64,000 bases of DNA from Azorinus chamasolen (Eukaryota; Mollusca; Bivalvia; Cardiida; Solecurtidae), in contig OY755246.1 of NCBI GenBank assembly GCA_963576725.1, positions 73,091,467 through 73,155,466 of the forward strand. Reading direction: 5' to 3'. Below the pieces are notes generated by a model. The model did not search any database and was not told the DNA's origin. It saw only the letters and a program-made list of their open reading frames with translations. The position numbers and the translations under genes were made by a program. Positions 1 to 9,400 of the stretch are shown here, piece after piece (position 1 is the stretch's first letter; each line of letters begins with the position of its first letter).

Positions 1-7
1 TGTGTGT

Positions 8-570
8 GGGGGGGGGGGGGGCTTCCAATGACCTTGATTTTATGTACCAAGTTATTGGTAGAAGATATTGTCTTAGTATGTTGTGCACATTAATTAAATA
101 TACATCACATAGGTTGAAAAAATTGACTGAAATGCACAAAAAGTACAAAATTTACATTTGACTTCTCAAATGTGACTTTTGACCTCTACTTGCGACCTTG
201 ACATTGACATTATGTACCAAAGTCCTTGGTAGAGGATATTGACTTAGTAAGGTGTATGTGCACATTTATTACAAAACATACATCACATACATGGGAAAAT
301 GTACTGAAATTGCACAAAAAGTACAAATTTGACCTTTGACTTCTTAAATGTGACATTTGACCCCTACTTGCGACCTTGACATTGGCAGTATGTACCAAAG
401 TCCTTGGTAGAGAATATTGTTTTAGTATGTTGATCTTGCAAAGTTATTAGAAAAACATCACATATGTAAAACATGTGGACTTCAACATTCACAAATTAGT
501 AAAAACTGATGTTTGACTTCTAACATGTAACGTTTGACCTCTACTTGTGACATTGACCTTGACACACATA
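8..570. repeat. G-run followed by ~175-bp tandem repeat (3 units)
   Basis: A run of G (about 8-21) precedes three tandem units anchored by TATGTACCAA at 41, 211 and 389 (spacing 170 and 178). Each unit carries a conserved 'cacaaaaagtacaaa' stretch and 'gacctctacttgcgaccttgac'. A more decayed fourth unit may extend to about 760. This accttgacc style of array is common in bivalve genomes. The short ORFs inside are shadows of the array. Confidence 0.75.
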
Positions 571-1190
571 TAAAACTCGTGGTAAAGGGCACCTCCTTTT
601 TTAAATGAATATCTGCGCCAAGCTTAAGTTTTACTTAAATATACCAATGTCAATGTAAAATTGTAGAACGAAAAGGTCTTGAAACAGAGAAAAAAGCTCA
701 AATTTGACCTTTGACCCCTAACCATGACATTGACCTTAAAGGAAATCAATTGAAACTTATATTTGTAACATTGCCTTGATATTAGTCATTTAATTATAAA
801 GTTATATAAAAATCTCTTCGTTAGTAAAAAAGATATTAAGAGATCTTTGTGTTTGATATTTATTTTATTTCTACGGCATAGCCGTTGCCATGGAAACTCA
901 ACTTTTAGTTCATTATAATTGTACCACAATGCTGCCACCCTTCTTATTTTGATTGTTAAGTTATACTCTTCATTATCTGAAAGTATCCTGTCATTGTAAA
1001 CCAGGTAACAAAATTTCGAAAAATGTCCCCTTCTATGATTGAAGTACAAATATTGCATGTGTGAAGAGTTGTATTTGATTGATTTTAAAATGACCACAAA
1101 AATATATGATGAAAAGTGTGTAAAGTTGAAATAGATTTCAGAAATTCCATATATTGTTTCACTGCAAAACAACACAAGTTCAATACTAAA
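571..1190. other. AT-rich stretch with no recognised gene
   Basis: Beyond the decayed end of the tandem array nothing coding is supported. A 129-aa minus-strand open frame over 786-1175 has low-complexity F/Y/I/N-rich composition typical of AT-rich noncoding DNA and no recognisable domain. Confidence 0.5.
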
Positions 1191-1192
1191 TG

Positions 1193-1410
1193 TTCCTTTC
1201 CGCTAGCTATATTCAATGAATTAGGGTCTACCTCACGAAGTAGACAAACAGTAAAGACCCAGATTAAAGAGCTCAAATAGGAGCTATAGGAGCTATATCA
1301 TTTGGGTTTACACTGTTATCAAAGGACTGGCTGCATGACTATTGGTTAGTAACTGATGTATGTGATTACTGCGTTGTGTGCTGTTACATTTATTCATATT
1401 ATTTATGTTT
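1193..1410. repeat. Dispersed repeat, copy 1 of a local pair
   Basis: Starts at 'cctttccgctagctatattc' and is repeated at 1571-1880 with the same order of blocks (gggtctacc, cacgaagtag, agacccagattaaagagctc, actgttatcaaa, ttagtaactg). It is a moderately diverged copy of the next entry. Confidence 0.7.
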
Positions 1411-1570
1411 TGTTGCTGTGCAAAACCCGTTCCATCAATGTCACCTTTTGACGCTACTGTAAAAGTCTCATTTTGAAGCCACAGTGATAAATGAGCAAAA
1501 GTTTATGCTCTATACTTGTTACAGTGATTTCAAAACTATGTACACAATTTAAATACTACCTTTGTAATTG

Positions 1571-1880
1571 CTCCTTTCCGCTAGCTATATTCATTGAATA
1601 AGGGTCTACCCCACGAAGTAGGCAATCAGTGAAGACCCAGATTAAAGAGCTCAAATAGGAGCTTTCTCATTTGGGATTATACACTGTTATCAAATGACTG
1701 GCTGGCTATTATCTTGGCTTTCCCCCTATTTCGATTTCTCTCTTTCCTTCCTAACTTAGTTGCTTTCTTTCTTTTATCTTTTCTATAGATGTAATAAAGT
1801 TCAGTTCGGTTCAGTTCAGTTAGTAACTGGTGTATGTGATTAATGTGCTATGTGCTGTTACTTTATTCATATTATCTAAA
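1571..1880. repeat. Dispersed repeat, copy 2, interrupted by an insert
   Basis: Matches 1193-1410 on both sides of an extra block at about 1698-1818. The flanks are 'ctggctggctatt' and 'ttagtaactgg'; in copy 1 they are nearly adjacent. Confidence 0.7.
1698..1818 (+). mobile_element. Pyrimidine-rich insert ending in a GTTCA tail (LINE 3'-end-like)
   Basis: About 120 bp absent from copy 1 of the host repeat. It is a C/T-rich stretch leading to AATAAA and then 'gttcagttcggttcagttca', a short tandem tail. A poly-pyrimidine body plus a tandem microsatellite tail resembles the 3' end of a 5'-truncated non-LTR element. No coding part is present. Confidence 0.45.
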
Positions 1881-1965
1881 ATGTGCTTCGATAGAATTTG
1901 TTTGATGTTATAAAACAATAAAAATTGATTAAACTATTTGTGTTATTGTCATTTTATATCCTTTA

Positions 1966-2006
1966 TATAAGCACGAAGTAAATGTATTTACTTCGTGATA
2001 TAAGTT
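1966..2006. repeat. Perfect-type hairpin around CACGAAGTAAAT
   Basis: The arms 'cacgaagtaaat' and 'atttacttcgtg' face each other over a very short loop, extended by the outer 'tatataag' / 'gatataag' bases. Confidence 0.6.
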
Positions 2007-2392
2007 AATAACCCGTTACCCCATACATACGCCTTTCTACGCTGATGTCATTATCTCTTACATGATTATTCATGGCAAAAGGGTTTCACACCTCGGCGCG
2101 TGCTTGTTTTGCGCATTAATTGGACTTGTGCCGTGTCTACCTTTAAATAACTGGACGCGTGTGTGCAACGCGTGACCATTTCATAAATACTAACCTCTTC
2201 CATTACATTGAGACATCATACTTTGACAGATTTTTTTTTCTTTTTAAAAATGTATAAACAGTACAAAATAGATGTATATACAGTATATTACCAGGCTAAA
2301 CAAAAATTCAAAACTTTTTTTATGATGTCTAAACGTATTTGAAGATGTTTAAATAACAGTAGTATTTAGGAAATATCACGCGTTATAACCCT

Positions 2393-2676
2393 TTACTCCA
2401 TGAATATTTGTGAAAGAAATTATGACGTCGTGGATACTTAATTAGAAACTTTGACACATGAACTTTTGGCTGTAGTAGAAACTGTAAAATGATGTCTATA
2501 TTTCATAAGCAAACAGCAGAACCTGATCCTATGCCTCCTATAGAAACAGTCAGATATGGATCTACTCTGCAAATGTGTATAAAGGCGTATTTGTGAAGGA
2601 AATGGTTACTGTTACAACTTTGTCCATGGCATATTATTCATTCCCTATTCAAAGGCTATTTGCCGTAAAGGGTTAA
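2393..2676. mobile_element. piggyBac-like MITE, diverged copy
   Basis: Left end AACCCTTTACTCCATGAATA and right end GTAAAGGGTTAA are inverted. The interior has a decayed version of the central palindrome (cagaacctgatcc ... ggatctactctgc). It belongs to the family described at 22263-22510. Confidence 0.55.
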
Positions 2677-2954
2677 CCGATACTTTTATACATATATAAT
2701 ATATCATATGGCTATCGGAAATCAATGAAAGTAAGCTTATGAAATATTATATTCCAATCAATTTGCACTGTAAAATTCAATGAAGTGATCAGAGGCTACA
2801 TGTTCTGATCGTCCAATTTTTGCCAACACGATCTGGAAAAGAACAAAGTTCAAGCGTGTAAAAAAATAGAATTTGTAGTTTTTCCGCTTCATAATTATGC
2901 GTAAATTGCTAATTTGAACAGTTATAGACGACACAACATTTAAATTTAACAGTG

Positions 2955-3045
2955 GTTACCGGTTACGAAACGACCAGGAAACTGGTTACGAAGTGACCAG
3001 ATTTGTCCGGTTACGAAATGGCAAGGTAACGAGATGACCGGATCC
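2955..3045. repeat. Short degenerate array of GGTTACGAAACGACC-like words
   Basis: The block repeats variants of 'ggttacgaaacgaccagg' about four to five times (cggttacgaaacgacc, ctggttacgaagtgacc, ccggttacgaaatggc, ggtaacgagatgacc). Comparable word-arrays lie at 23465 and 52680. Confidence 0.55.
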
Positions 3046-3429
3046 CGTGAGAGTTGTGTAACTTGTGTTAATGTCACGTAATTAGAGTTACTTTAATTGC
3101 TAGTGACACTTGTTCTCCTTGAGACCAGATTTTATACAGTTTTGCTCTCGATTTCCTAACAAACTAAATTGTATTTGAAACCCAAATAGATGAACAAGTT
3201 TTCACAACGAAAACAAGCCAGGCATAAGCAAGTGTAAAATGGTTGCCTAACATACCTTTAAGCAGGATAGAAGAAAAATGGGAGAATATTGTTTAGTACT
3301 AAAAGTAACAGATACATGGGGTAAACATGACTTCATGTATATAAAATAATAGCAGAAAGAGGGGATGTTTTAACGAGACATGTGTCGCCGGGCCTAGTCA
3401 GACGGGTGTTTTATTTTGAGGAAGGCAAT
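3046..3429. other. No recognised feature
   Basis: Nothing supported beyond ordinary AT-rich sequence. The LTR retrotransposon inserted at its right edge. Confidence 0.4.
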
Positions 3430-3442
3430 AATTTTGTTGTGA

Positions 3443-3454
3443 CGCGCATGCGCA
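3443..3454 (+). promoter_or_regulatory. NRF-1-type binding site in the LTR
   Basis: CGCGCATGCGCA fits the established NRF-1 consensus YGCGCAYGCGCR at every position. The same site is in the 3' LTR at 12876-12887. In a TATA-less LTR it is a candidate core activator site. Binding is inferred. Confidence 0.55.
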
Positions 3455-3572
3455 GTGTACTGTTGTCATCCGAGGCACCCGTTTCTCCGCGCGCGAACTA
3501 GGACCTCGCTCAGCGCAGTACACCTCTGGCAGCCTGGCAGACCGGTCTGAAGGAGAAGCTCTACATTACGAT

Positions 3573-3580
3573 ACGTGAGT
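3573..3580 (+). promoter_or_regulatory. Candidate splice donor in the 5' LTR
   Basis: AC|GTGAGT matches the donor consensus over the intron side. Pairing with the acceptor at 11151-11152 would give a short RNA with ORF3 as its first ORF. Pairing with 4285-4286 would remove the upstream ATGs from the gag leader. Inference only. Confidence 0.4.
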
Positions 3581-3663
3581 TAGTCATTCTCTCCCGTTAG
3601 TTAGCAAGGTTTAGTTTAGCAAACAGAAGGTATTATACCAGAGTAACCACTGGGCTACTTTAA

Positions 3664-3676
3664 TGGCGACGAGGAT
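3664..3676 (+). promoter_or_regulatory. Primer-binding site, tRNA-Ser(GCU) type
   Basis: TGGCGACGAGGAT, 2 nt after the LTR, is complementary to the 3' end (with CCA) of animal tRNA-Ser(GCU). Further pairing stops after 13 nt. It marks the start of minus-strand DNA synthesis. Confidence 0.8.
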
Positions 3677-4457
3677 TTAACGGCCAGTCAAACTTGAAGT
3701 TTCAAACAGTGATATTTTTCTCTTTTTTCAGTTTGCGTGCACGGAGGCCATTCGTACATGACAGTTTTTCTTGAAGTGTGAATTTCATGTCAGATATTTT
3801 TTCTTGTATTGAGGTTAACTCTTACATGCCAGTTCTTGAAATTTGTGCTTCATGACAGTAGGAGAAAAATATAGCTAAACCGAGTGAGTTAATTTGTTTA
3901 TTGTATTACACGCTGGTTCCCGGTTTGTGTACAATAAGTGGTTGACACACCTAGCGAGAGTGACAGTTTGTCTATTTCACTGCAGGTGCGGATGAATAGA
4001 CATTTTTCTTAGGGCAGGTTTTTAATTTGTCCTATGCCAGAAACATTTCTTAAAACAATTTGAGCTTTATTGAGTCTTATGCCAGTTTATAGCTTTCTTT
4101 GTCATTGGATCCTAAACAGTTTTCACTAGAGTAGTCTATACAGGGCATCCTAGGAATTCACTAGATCCTGACCTAAAGTGAAAGTTCTATTTTCTTAAGA
4201 CGTTCAATTTCAAATTTGTTTAATGCCAGTTTTATTTAAGGGAGACTACTCACAAACGTAAGTACAATTTTTCTCAACTATTGCAGTTTTCACGGTATTC
4301 CATACCTGTTTACTGAATAGAAGGTCTGCAGGCTGTTTACATATAGATTTTCCATTGTATTGCATACACGGAAAATAGACCCGAGATTTTTCGCCGTATT
4401 TTATACGCGATTGATAAGGGACTTACAGGTGTATAGAAAGCTTATTAGTGCTCGAAC
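3677..4457 (+). other. Retrotransposon leader with repeated ATGNCAG words
   Basis: About 780 nt without a long ORF. The word ATG(C/A/T)CAG occurs at 3758, 3787, 3826, 3852, 4034, 4079 and 4223, four times exactly ATGCCAG. These are also upstream ATGs. A possible splice acceptor (ctcaactattgcag) ends at 4286, after which no ATG occurs before the gag start. The leader may hold the packaging signal. Confidence 0.5.
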
Positions 4458-6335
4458 ATGAGGGTCAAAATTATTGAAGCTACTGTACAGGAATTGCGGT
4501 TAATTCCGGGAATAGGACAGACACGAGCTGATGCCATTATAAGATTCCGCCGTCAATATAAGGTGGTGACAAAGGAAGCTTTGGCCCTTGTATTGATGGG
4601 GAACTTGAGTGAGCAAATGCTCCAAGTGATAGACTTCTCTCTGCCGGGGGAAGTAGACCCGGAAGAGGAGGACTTTATCCAGGAGCAACCTATTCAGGGT
4701 GCAGAGGCAAACTTACCGATAGCACCTCAGTCCTTGAGTATGCTTAACCCTGTTCATGAATCACCTGTTCAGGGTGTGCATGAAAAAGTACCATTAATCA
4801 GCCCTCCGTCAAGATTGTCTGATCTAGAAGCACAACTAGATGCAGAGTTTAAGAGCACGATGGACTCTATTCGTAAGCTTAAGATGCGTAGTGAACCGAG
4901 GGTTAAGTTTGAAGATATTGACCGGCTCATGGGTGATCTCCCGGAAACACCTCGAGGGAGACCCATGTCTGATAGACAGGCAAGAACTACGGGTTTGTTT
5001 GACCAACAGGTCAAGCAAACTTACATCAGTCCGAAACCTGAGACAACTCGAAATGCTTATTTGGAACATTTGAAAGAGTTGCAGCGAGATGCAGCAAATA
5101 AAATGGAGATGCTGCAAACTTTAGTTAAGTCAGAGGAAGATAAGGGGTTAATAGGGTCGGGCCTGCATACGCCACCGTCTTTTCGACGGGCAAGTGCGGA
5201 TCCGGTTAGCAAACGCCTGTCGTCTTCCAGACACAGGGACTCTCGGTACACAACTCAAGCAGAGCATGGGTCTAGAAGTAGAGTGCGAAAGAACACTGTC
5301 AGAGGTAGGTCCAGGTCCAATGAGAGTATAGGTACGAGTTCATCAGAAGATGAACAGTACGATGTAAGTCGCAGGCAACGGGGTAGCTTTGGCAGCAGAA
5401 GGTATCCGGGACGAATGGCATCTCCTAGATATCAATCTCCTGAGATATCTTCCAGGTATCATTCACCAGGAACTTCATCCAGGTATCGCTCTCCACGAGA
5501 ACCTGATATGGAGTATACCCCTGAAAAACGGGGTGACCCGACAAAGTTACCCAAGAACCTGAAGTATGATGGTAAGGGAAACTTCAGGTCTTTCAGACAG
5601 AAGTTAGAGAGTTATAGGTCGGTTTTGAATTGGACTGACTCTGAGTCCTTGGACTACCTGCACTGGAGCTTAGAGGGAAAAGCGTTAGACTTTTTCACTA
5701 TCACTACTGAAATGGAAGAGGTAGTCTCCTATCAGAAAGTAGTGAAGAAGTTGGAAAGTCGGTTTGGTTCATCAGAATTAACCGAAACGGCTAGGGCTAA
5801 GTTCCAGCAATCCTCTCAACGACCAGACGAGTCACTTGAGGATTGGGCTGACAGAGTAATGACTTTAGCTACACCTGCCTATAGAAATCTGCCAGAAAGT
5901 CATCGCAAACAAGAGGCTATTTCCAAGTTCTGTCAAGGGTGTTTGGACAAGGATGCCGCAAAGCATGCTTGTTTTGAGCACCCAAGGAGTATTCATGAGG
6001 CCCTTGACGCAATCAAACATCATCAGTATATTTCTCAGGCTGTTGATGGAAAGAAAACTTCTGGTAAGAAGGCTAGAGACGAGGTGGTTATAAATGCTGT
6101 AGGCCCCCTCAGTGAGTCAAAGGTAGAGCAGATGATAGCTAAGGCCATAGATAGTCTTGCATCCAAGCTACAGGTTCCGTCACAAGAAACTGCTCCTCGA
6201 GACACGAGTATTCAGTGTTTCTTTTGCAAGCAAAAGGGACATATGAAGCGTGATTGTGGAAGGTATGCGGCCTGGCTAAAAAGGCGAGAGTCAAGAGAAA
6301 AAGATAGCGGCAAGCCAACAAAAGCTTTAAACTAG
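4458..6335 (+). CDS. gag: Gag polyprotein with N-terminal helix-hairpin-helix
   Basis: Intact 625-aa ORF. Residues about 3-48 form a ComEA-like helix-hairpin-helix (ATVQEL, LIPGIG, RADAIIRFR), a fold that binds DNA backbones and is not a usual Gag part. Residues 120-160 and 195-225 are charged and helical. Residues 240-350 are Arg/Ser-rich, with RY-x-SP repeats around 323-346. Residues about 363-530 look like a Ty3-type capsid domain (LPKNLKYDG, then W, F and L pattern). A CCHC zinc knuckle (C587, C590, H595, C600) sits in a basic tail, expected to bind genomic RNA. The start is the first ATG after a possible splice acceptor and has A at -3. Gag forms the particle. The gene stops 73 nt before pol, in another frame. 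What the HhH binds is unknown. Confidence 0.93.
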   Translation: MRVKIIEATVQELRLIPGIGQTRADAIIRFRRQYKVVTKEALALVLMGNLSEQMLQVIDFSLPGEVDPEEEDFIQEQPIQGAEANLPIAPQSLSMLNPVHESPVQGVHEKVPLISPPSRLSDLEAQLDAEFKSTMDSIRKLKMRSEPRVKFEDIDRLMGDLPETPRGRPMSDRQARTTGLFDQQVKQTYISPKPETTRNAYLEHLKELQRDAANKMEMLQTLVKSEEDKGLIGSGLHTPPSFRRASADPVSKRLSSSRHRDSRYTTQAEHGSRSRVRKNTVRGRSRSNESIGTSSSEDEQYDVSRRQRGSFGSRRYPGRMASPRYQSPEISSRYHSPGTSSRYRSPREPDMEYTPEKRGDPTKLPKNLKYDGKGNFRSFRQKLESYRSVLNWTDSESLDYLHWSLEGKALDFFTITTEMEEVVSYQKVVKKLESRFGSSELTETARAKFQQSSQRPDESLEDWADRVMTLATPAYRNLPESHRKQEAISKFCQGCLDKDAAKHACFEHPRSIHEALDAIKHHQYISQAVDGKKTSGKKARDEVVINAVGPLSESKVEQMIAKAIDSLASKLQVPSQETAPRDTSIQCFFCKQKGHMKRDCGRYAAWLKRRESREKDSGKPTKALN

Positions 6336-6408
6336 TAAGGGCTGAGGTAAAGGGCCGCACATCTCAGCCTATAGCATGTACTAGTCAAGGCCGTAATCCT
6401 GGGGGAAA
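6336..6408 (+). other. gag-pol spacer
   Basis: Gag stops at 6333-6335. The pol frame (+1 relative to gag) has stops at 6328 and 6343 and further stops up to about 6399, just upstream of its ATG at 6409. Simple frameshifting from gag into pol is therefore not possible. Pol must start by reinitiation, internal initiation or a spliced RNA. No classical pseudoknot or slippery site was noticed. Confidence 0.55.
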
Positions 6409-9400
6409 ATGACTTCCAGTCAACTCCCAGCTAGGCAGGAACTTACTGAATGTATGACTTCCAGTCAACTTTCAGATAAAAAGGGACCATTCGAAAGCAG
6501 GACTTCCAGTCCACTTTCGACAATTCAAGTACCGTCAGAAAGATTGGCTTCCAGTCAACTTTCGTCGGTAAGCAAGAAAGGTCTATCGTCAGTTCAGATG
6601 ACTTCCAGTCCTGAACCGATTGATGCAAAAGTAGGTACGAACAGTTCACATGAGAACGACTGCAAGGAAAATTTTGAATCTGTATCTGGTGATGATTGTG
6701 TGACTTCCAGTCTGCAGTCAGATCCAAAACCCGAACTTGTTGAATTAACTGAAAAGGGTGTGTCAGTGCATAGTGTGTGCGCTGGTTCATCTTTTATTAA
6801 TCTTAAGGTTGGGGGGAGAGTGGTTAAGGCTAGGATTGACTCCGGTGCCGAGATTACTATCCTTTCGACGCAAGTATACCAAAGTTTGAAGAATAAACCA
6901 AAGAAAACTAGAGAGGTAGATCTGCAGATGGCAGATAAAGAGAAAGTTTTAAAGGGTTTTATTGTAAAACCATTAATGTTGCAACTAGGTACAAGAACCT
7001 ACAAGGAAAGGGTCTACGTCGCACCAATCAGTGATGAGATGTTATTAGGGCATGATATAATGCATCATTTGGGTGTCCTGTTGGACATGCAGTCTGATAT
7101 GTTCATCATTGATGGTGAGCGGATACCAGTAGTGACCCGTTTCAAAAATGAAAAGGCAGTGGTTGCAACAGTTACGTTGGCGAGAAAACTAGTTGTTCCG
7201 CCAAATTCAGCAGTCAGAGTACCTTGCAAGATGGATGCTGATCTTGATGACTATTTCATAGAACCAGTTGATCTAATCTCCAAGAAAGGGGTTCTTATGC
7301 CTCATGTAGTCAGGTCAACAGGGGAAAAGCCAGTCATCTGTTTGGTGAATCCATCAGACCGTTTTAAGTTCTTTAGGAAAAATGATATTGTAGCTTGTGC
7401 AAGAGTAGTAGGCACTGTTTTAGACGAAACTCTAGCCGTCAGTGAGCAGACTTCCAGTCACTTAGCTGAGGCAAGCGTTTCAGTAGTTAGCCAGCAGACT
7501 TCCAGTCGCAGTGCTAAAGTGAAGAGTCCAGTAATGAGCAAACAAGATACTGCCCAAAACTTTTCGCCCATAGTAACGGCGACAACAAAGGTGCAGCAGG
7601 TAGCTGTAGATTCAGGTGATTCAGGTAATGAGCCTCCTGATCACTTGAAGGGTGTGTTCAATGCTTCAGTGGATAGACTAGATCCTATTCAACGGCAGAA
7701 ATTTGCACTGTTGCTTCACAACTTCAGTGATGTTTTTGCTCAAAGTGATTTTGATCTAGGCAATTTTACGGCCATTGAACATGCGATAGACACTGGCGAT
7801 GCAACACCTATCAAGCAACGCATGCGGCGAACGCCCGCTTGTTTTGCTGGGGAAGAAGAAGGGCATCTGAAGAAGATGTTAGACGCCGGTGTAATTAGAG
7901 AGTCAATCTCTGAATGGGCCTCATCTCCGGTTCTGATAAGGTGCATAGATTACAGGGCACTCAATGATGTCACTGTAAAGGATACTTTCCCTTTGCCGTT
8001 AGTAGAGGATTGCCTTGACACATTAGCAGATAACATCTGGTTTTCCAAACTGGATGCTAACTCTGCATATTGGCAAGTTAGGGTCAAGGAGGAAGACAGA
8101 AAGAAAACAGCTTTCTTGACAAAGTTCGGTTTGTTCGAGCATGTCAGAATGGGTTTCGGTTTAACTAACGCGCCAGCTACATTTTCCAGAGTAGTCGGTT
8201 TGATTCTGAAGGGTCTGACCTGGAAAACTGTTTTAGCCTTCTTAGATGATGTGCTAGTAATGGGAAATACTTTTGAGGACCACTTGGACAATCTTAGTGA
8301 AGTTCTAGAACGGTTCAGAACCTATGGCATGAAGCTTAAGCCAAGAAAGTGTCTTTTCTTCCAGGAAGAGGTAGAGTTTCTTGGGAGGAATGTTAGTGGG
8401 AATTGTCTGTCCATGGTTTCGAAGGATACCGAAACTGTGGCACAGTGGCCTGTGCCGGTTTCATCCAAAGATGTTGAACGGTTCCTTGGCTTGGCTAATT
8501 ACCATAGATCCTTCGTGAAGGGCTTCGCTGAGATGGCACAACCTCTGTATAAGCTCACCGGTAAGAATCTATTCAAGTGGGGTCTTGTGGAACAAGAAGC
8601 ATTTGAGGCTTTAAAGGAGGCATTGACTTCACCTCCAGTGTTGGCTTTGCCAAACGGTAGAGATTCCTTTATTTTGGATGTAGATGCCTCACATACAGCT
8701 ATCGGAGCGGAATTGATACAGGTGCAAGATGGAGTGGAAAAGGTGATTGCTTTCAGCAGTCTCTCATTGACTCCAGAACAGAAAAACTACTGTACAACCA
8801 GGAAGGAGCTTTTAGCTATTGTACGGTTTACCAGGCATTTCCGGTATTATTTGCTTGGGAAGGTGTTCACGGTCCGGACGGATCATTCCAGTCTCACCTG
8901 GTTGTTACGGTTCAAGGAACCACAGGGGCAGTTAGCCCGTTGGATGGAGGAATTGTCCCAGTACAATATGGTTGTCCATCATCGGGCTGGAGTAAAGCAT
9001 GGAAATGCAGATGCACTTTCGAGAAGACCAGATCCTTTGTCTCCATGCTCGGCATACGTTGCTGGTATGAAGCCCTCGGATCTTCCCTGTGGAGGATGTA
9101 AATATTGCTCACGTGCTGACTCACAGTGGGCCAAGTTCACAGAATGTGTAGATGAGGCAGTAGGTCTCGCGCTTCCGATAGCTCGTATGGCTTCTGTTCA
9201 AGCACCAGAGATTGAACCAACTTCGAGTTCTGGAGTTACGGGGCTTGCAGTCCCAACAACTCGGAGCTCTTCAGGGGCTCAAAGCCTTCCAGGTTTAGTA
9301 GCTCAAGTGGTAGAGAAGTCAGGTACTTCAGAACGTCTTCCAGACTCTGGGGTACTGACTGTAGAGGCTGTTCCGTGTTCAGGTACCCGTCTTCCAGACA

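Larger units (their letters stand above)
3435..3661 (+). repeat. 5' LTR (227 bp)
   Basis: Begins TGTTGTGACG and ends ctacttt, two bases before the primer site. No TATA box or AATAAA is obvious. A GC-rich 5' part contains an NRF-1-type palindrome; the 3' part contains a splice-donor-like ACGTGAGT. The end is set by the AATTT duplication and lacks the usual CA. It could be drawn up to 2 nt longer because AA is shared by both flanks. Confidence 0.95.

Noticed and set aside
786..1175. 129-aa minus-strand open frame
   Set aside because: F/Y/I/N-rich composition of AT-rich noncoding DNA; no motif recognised.
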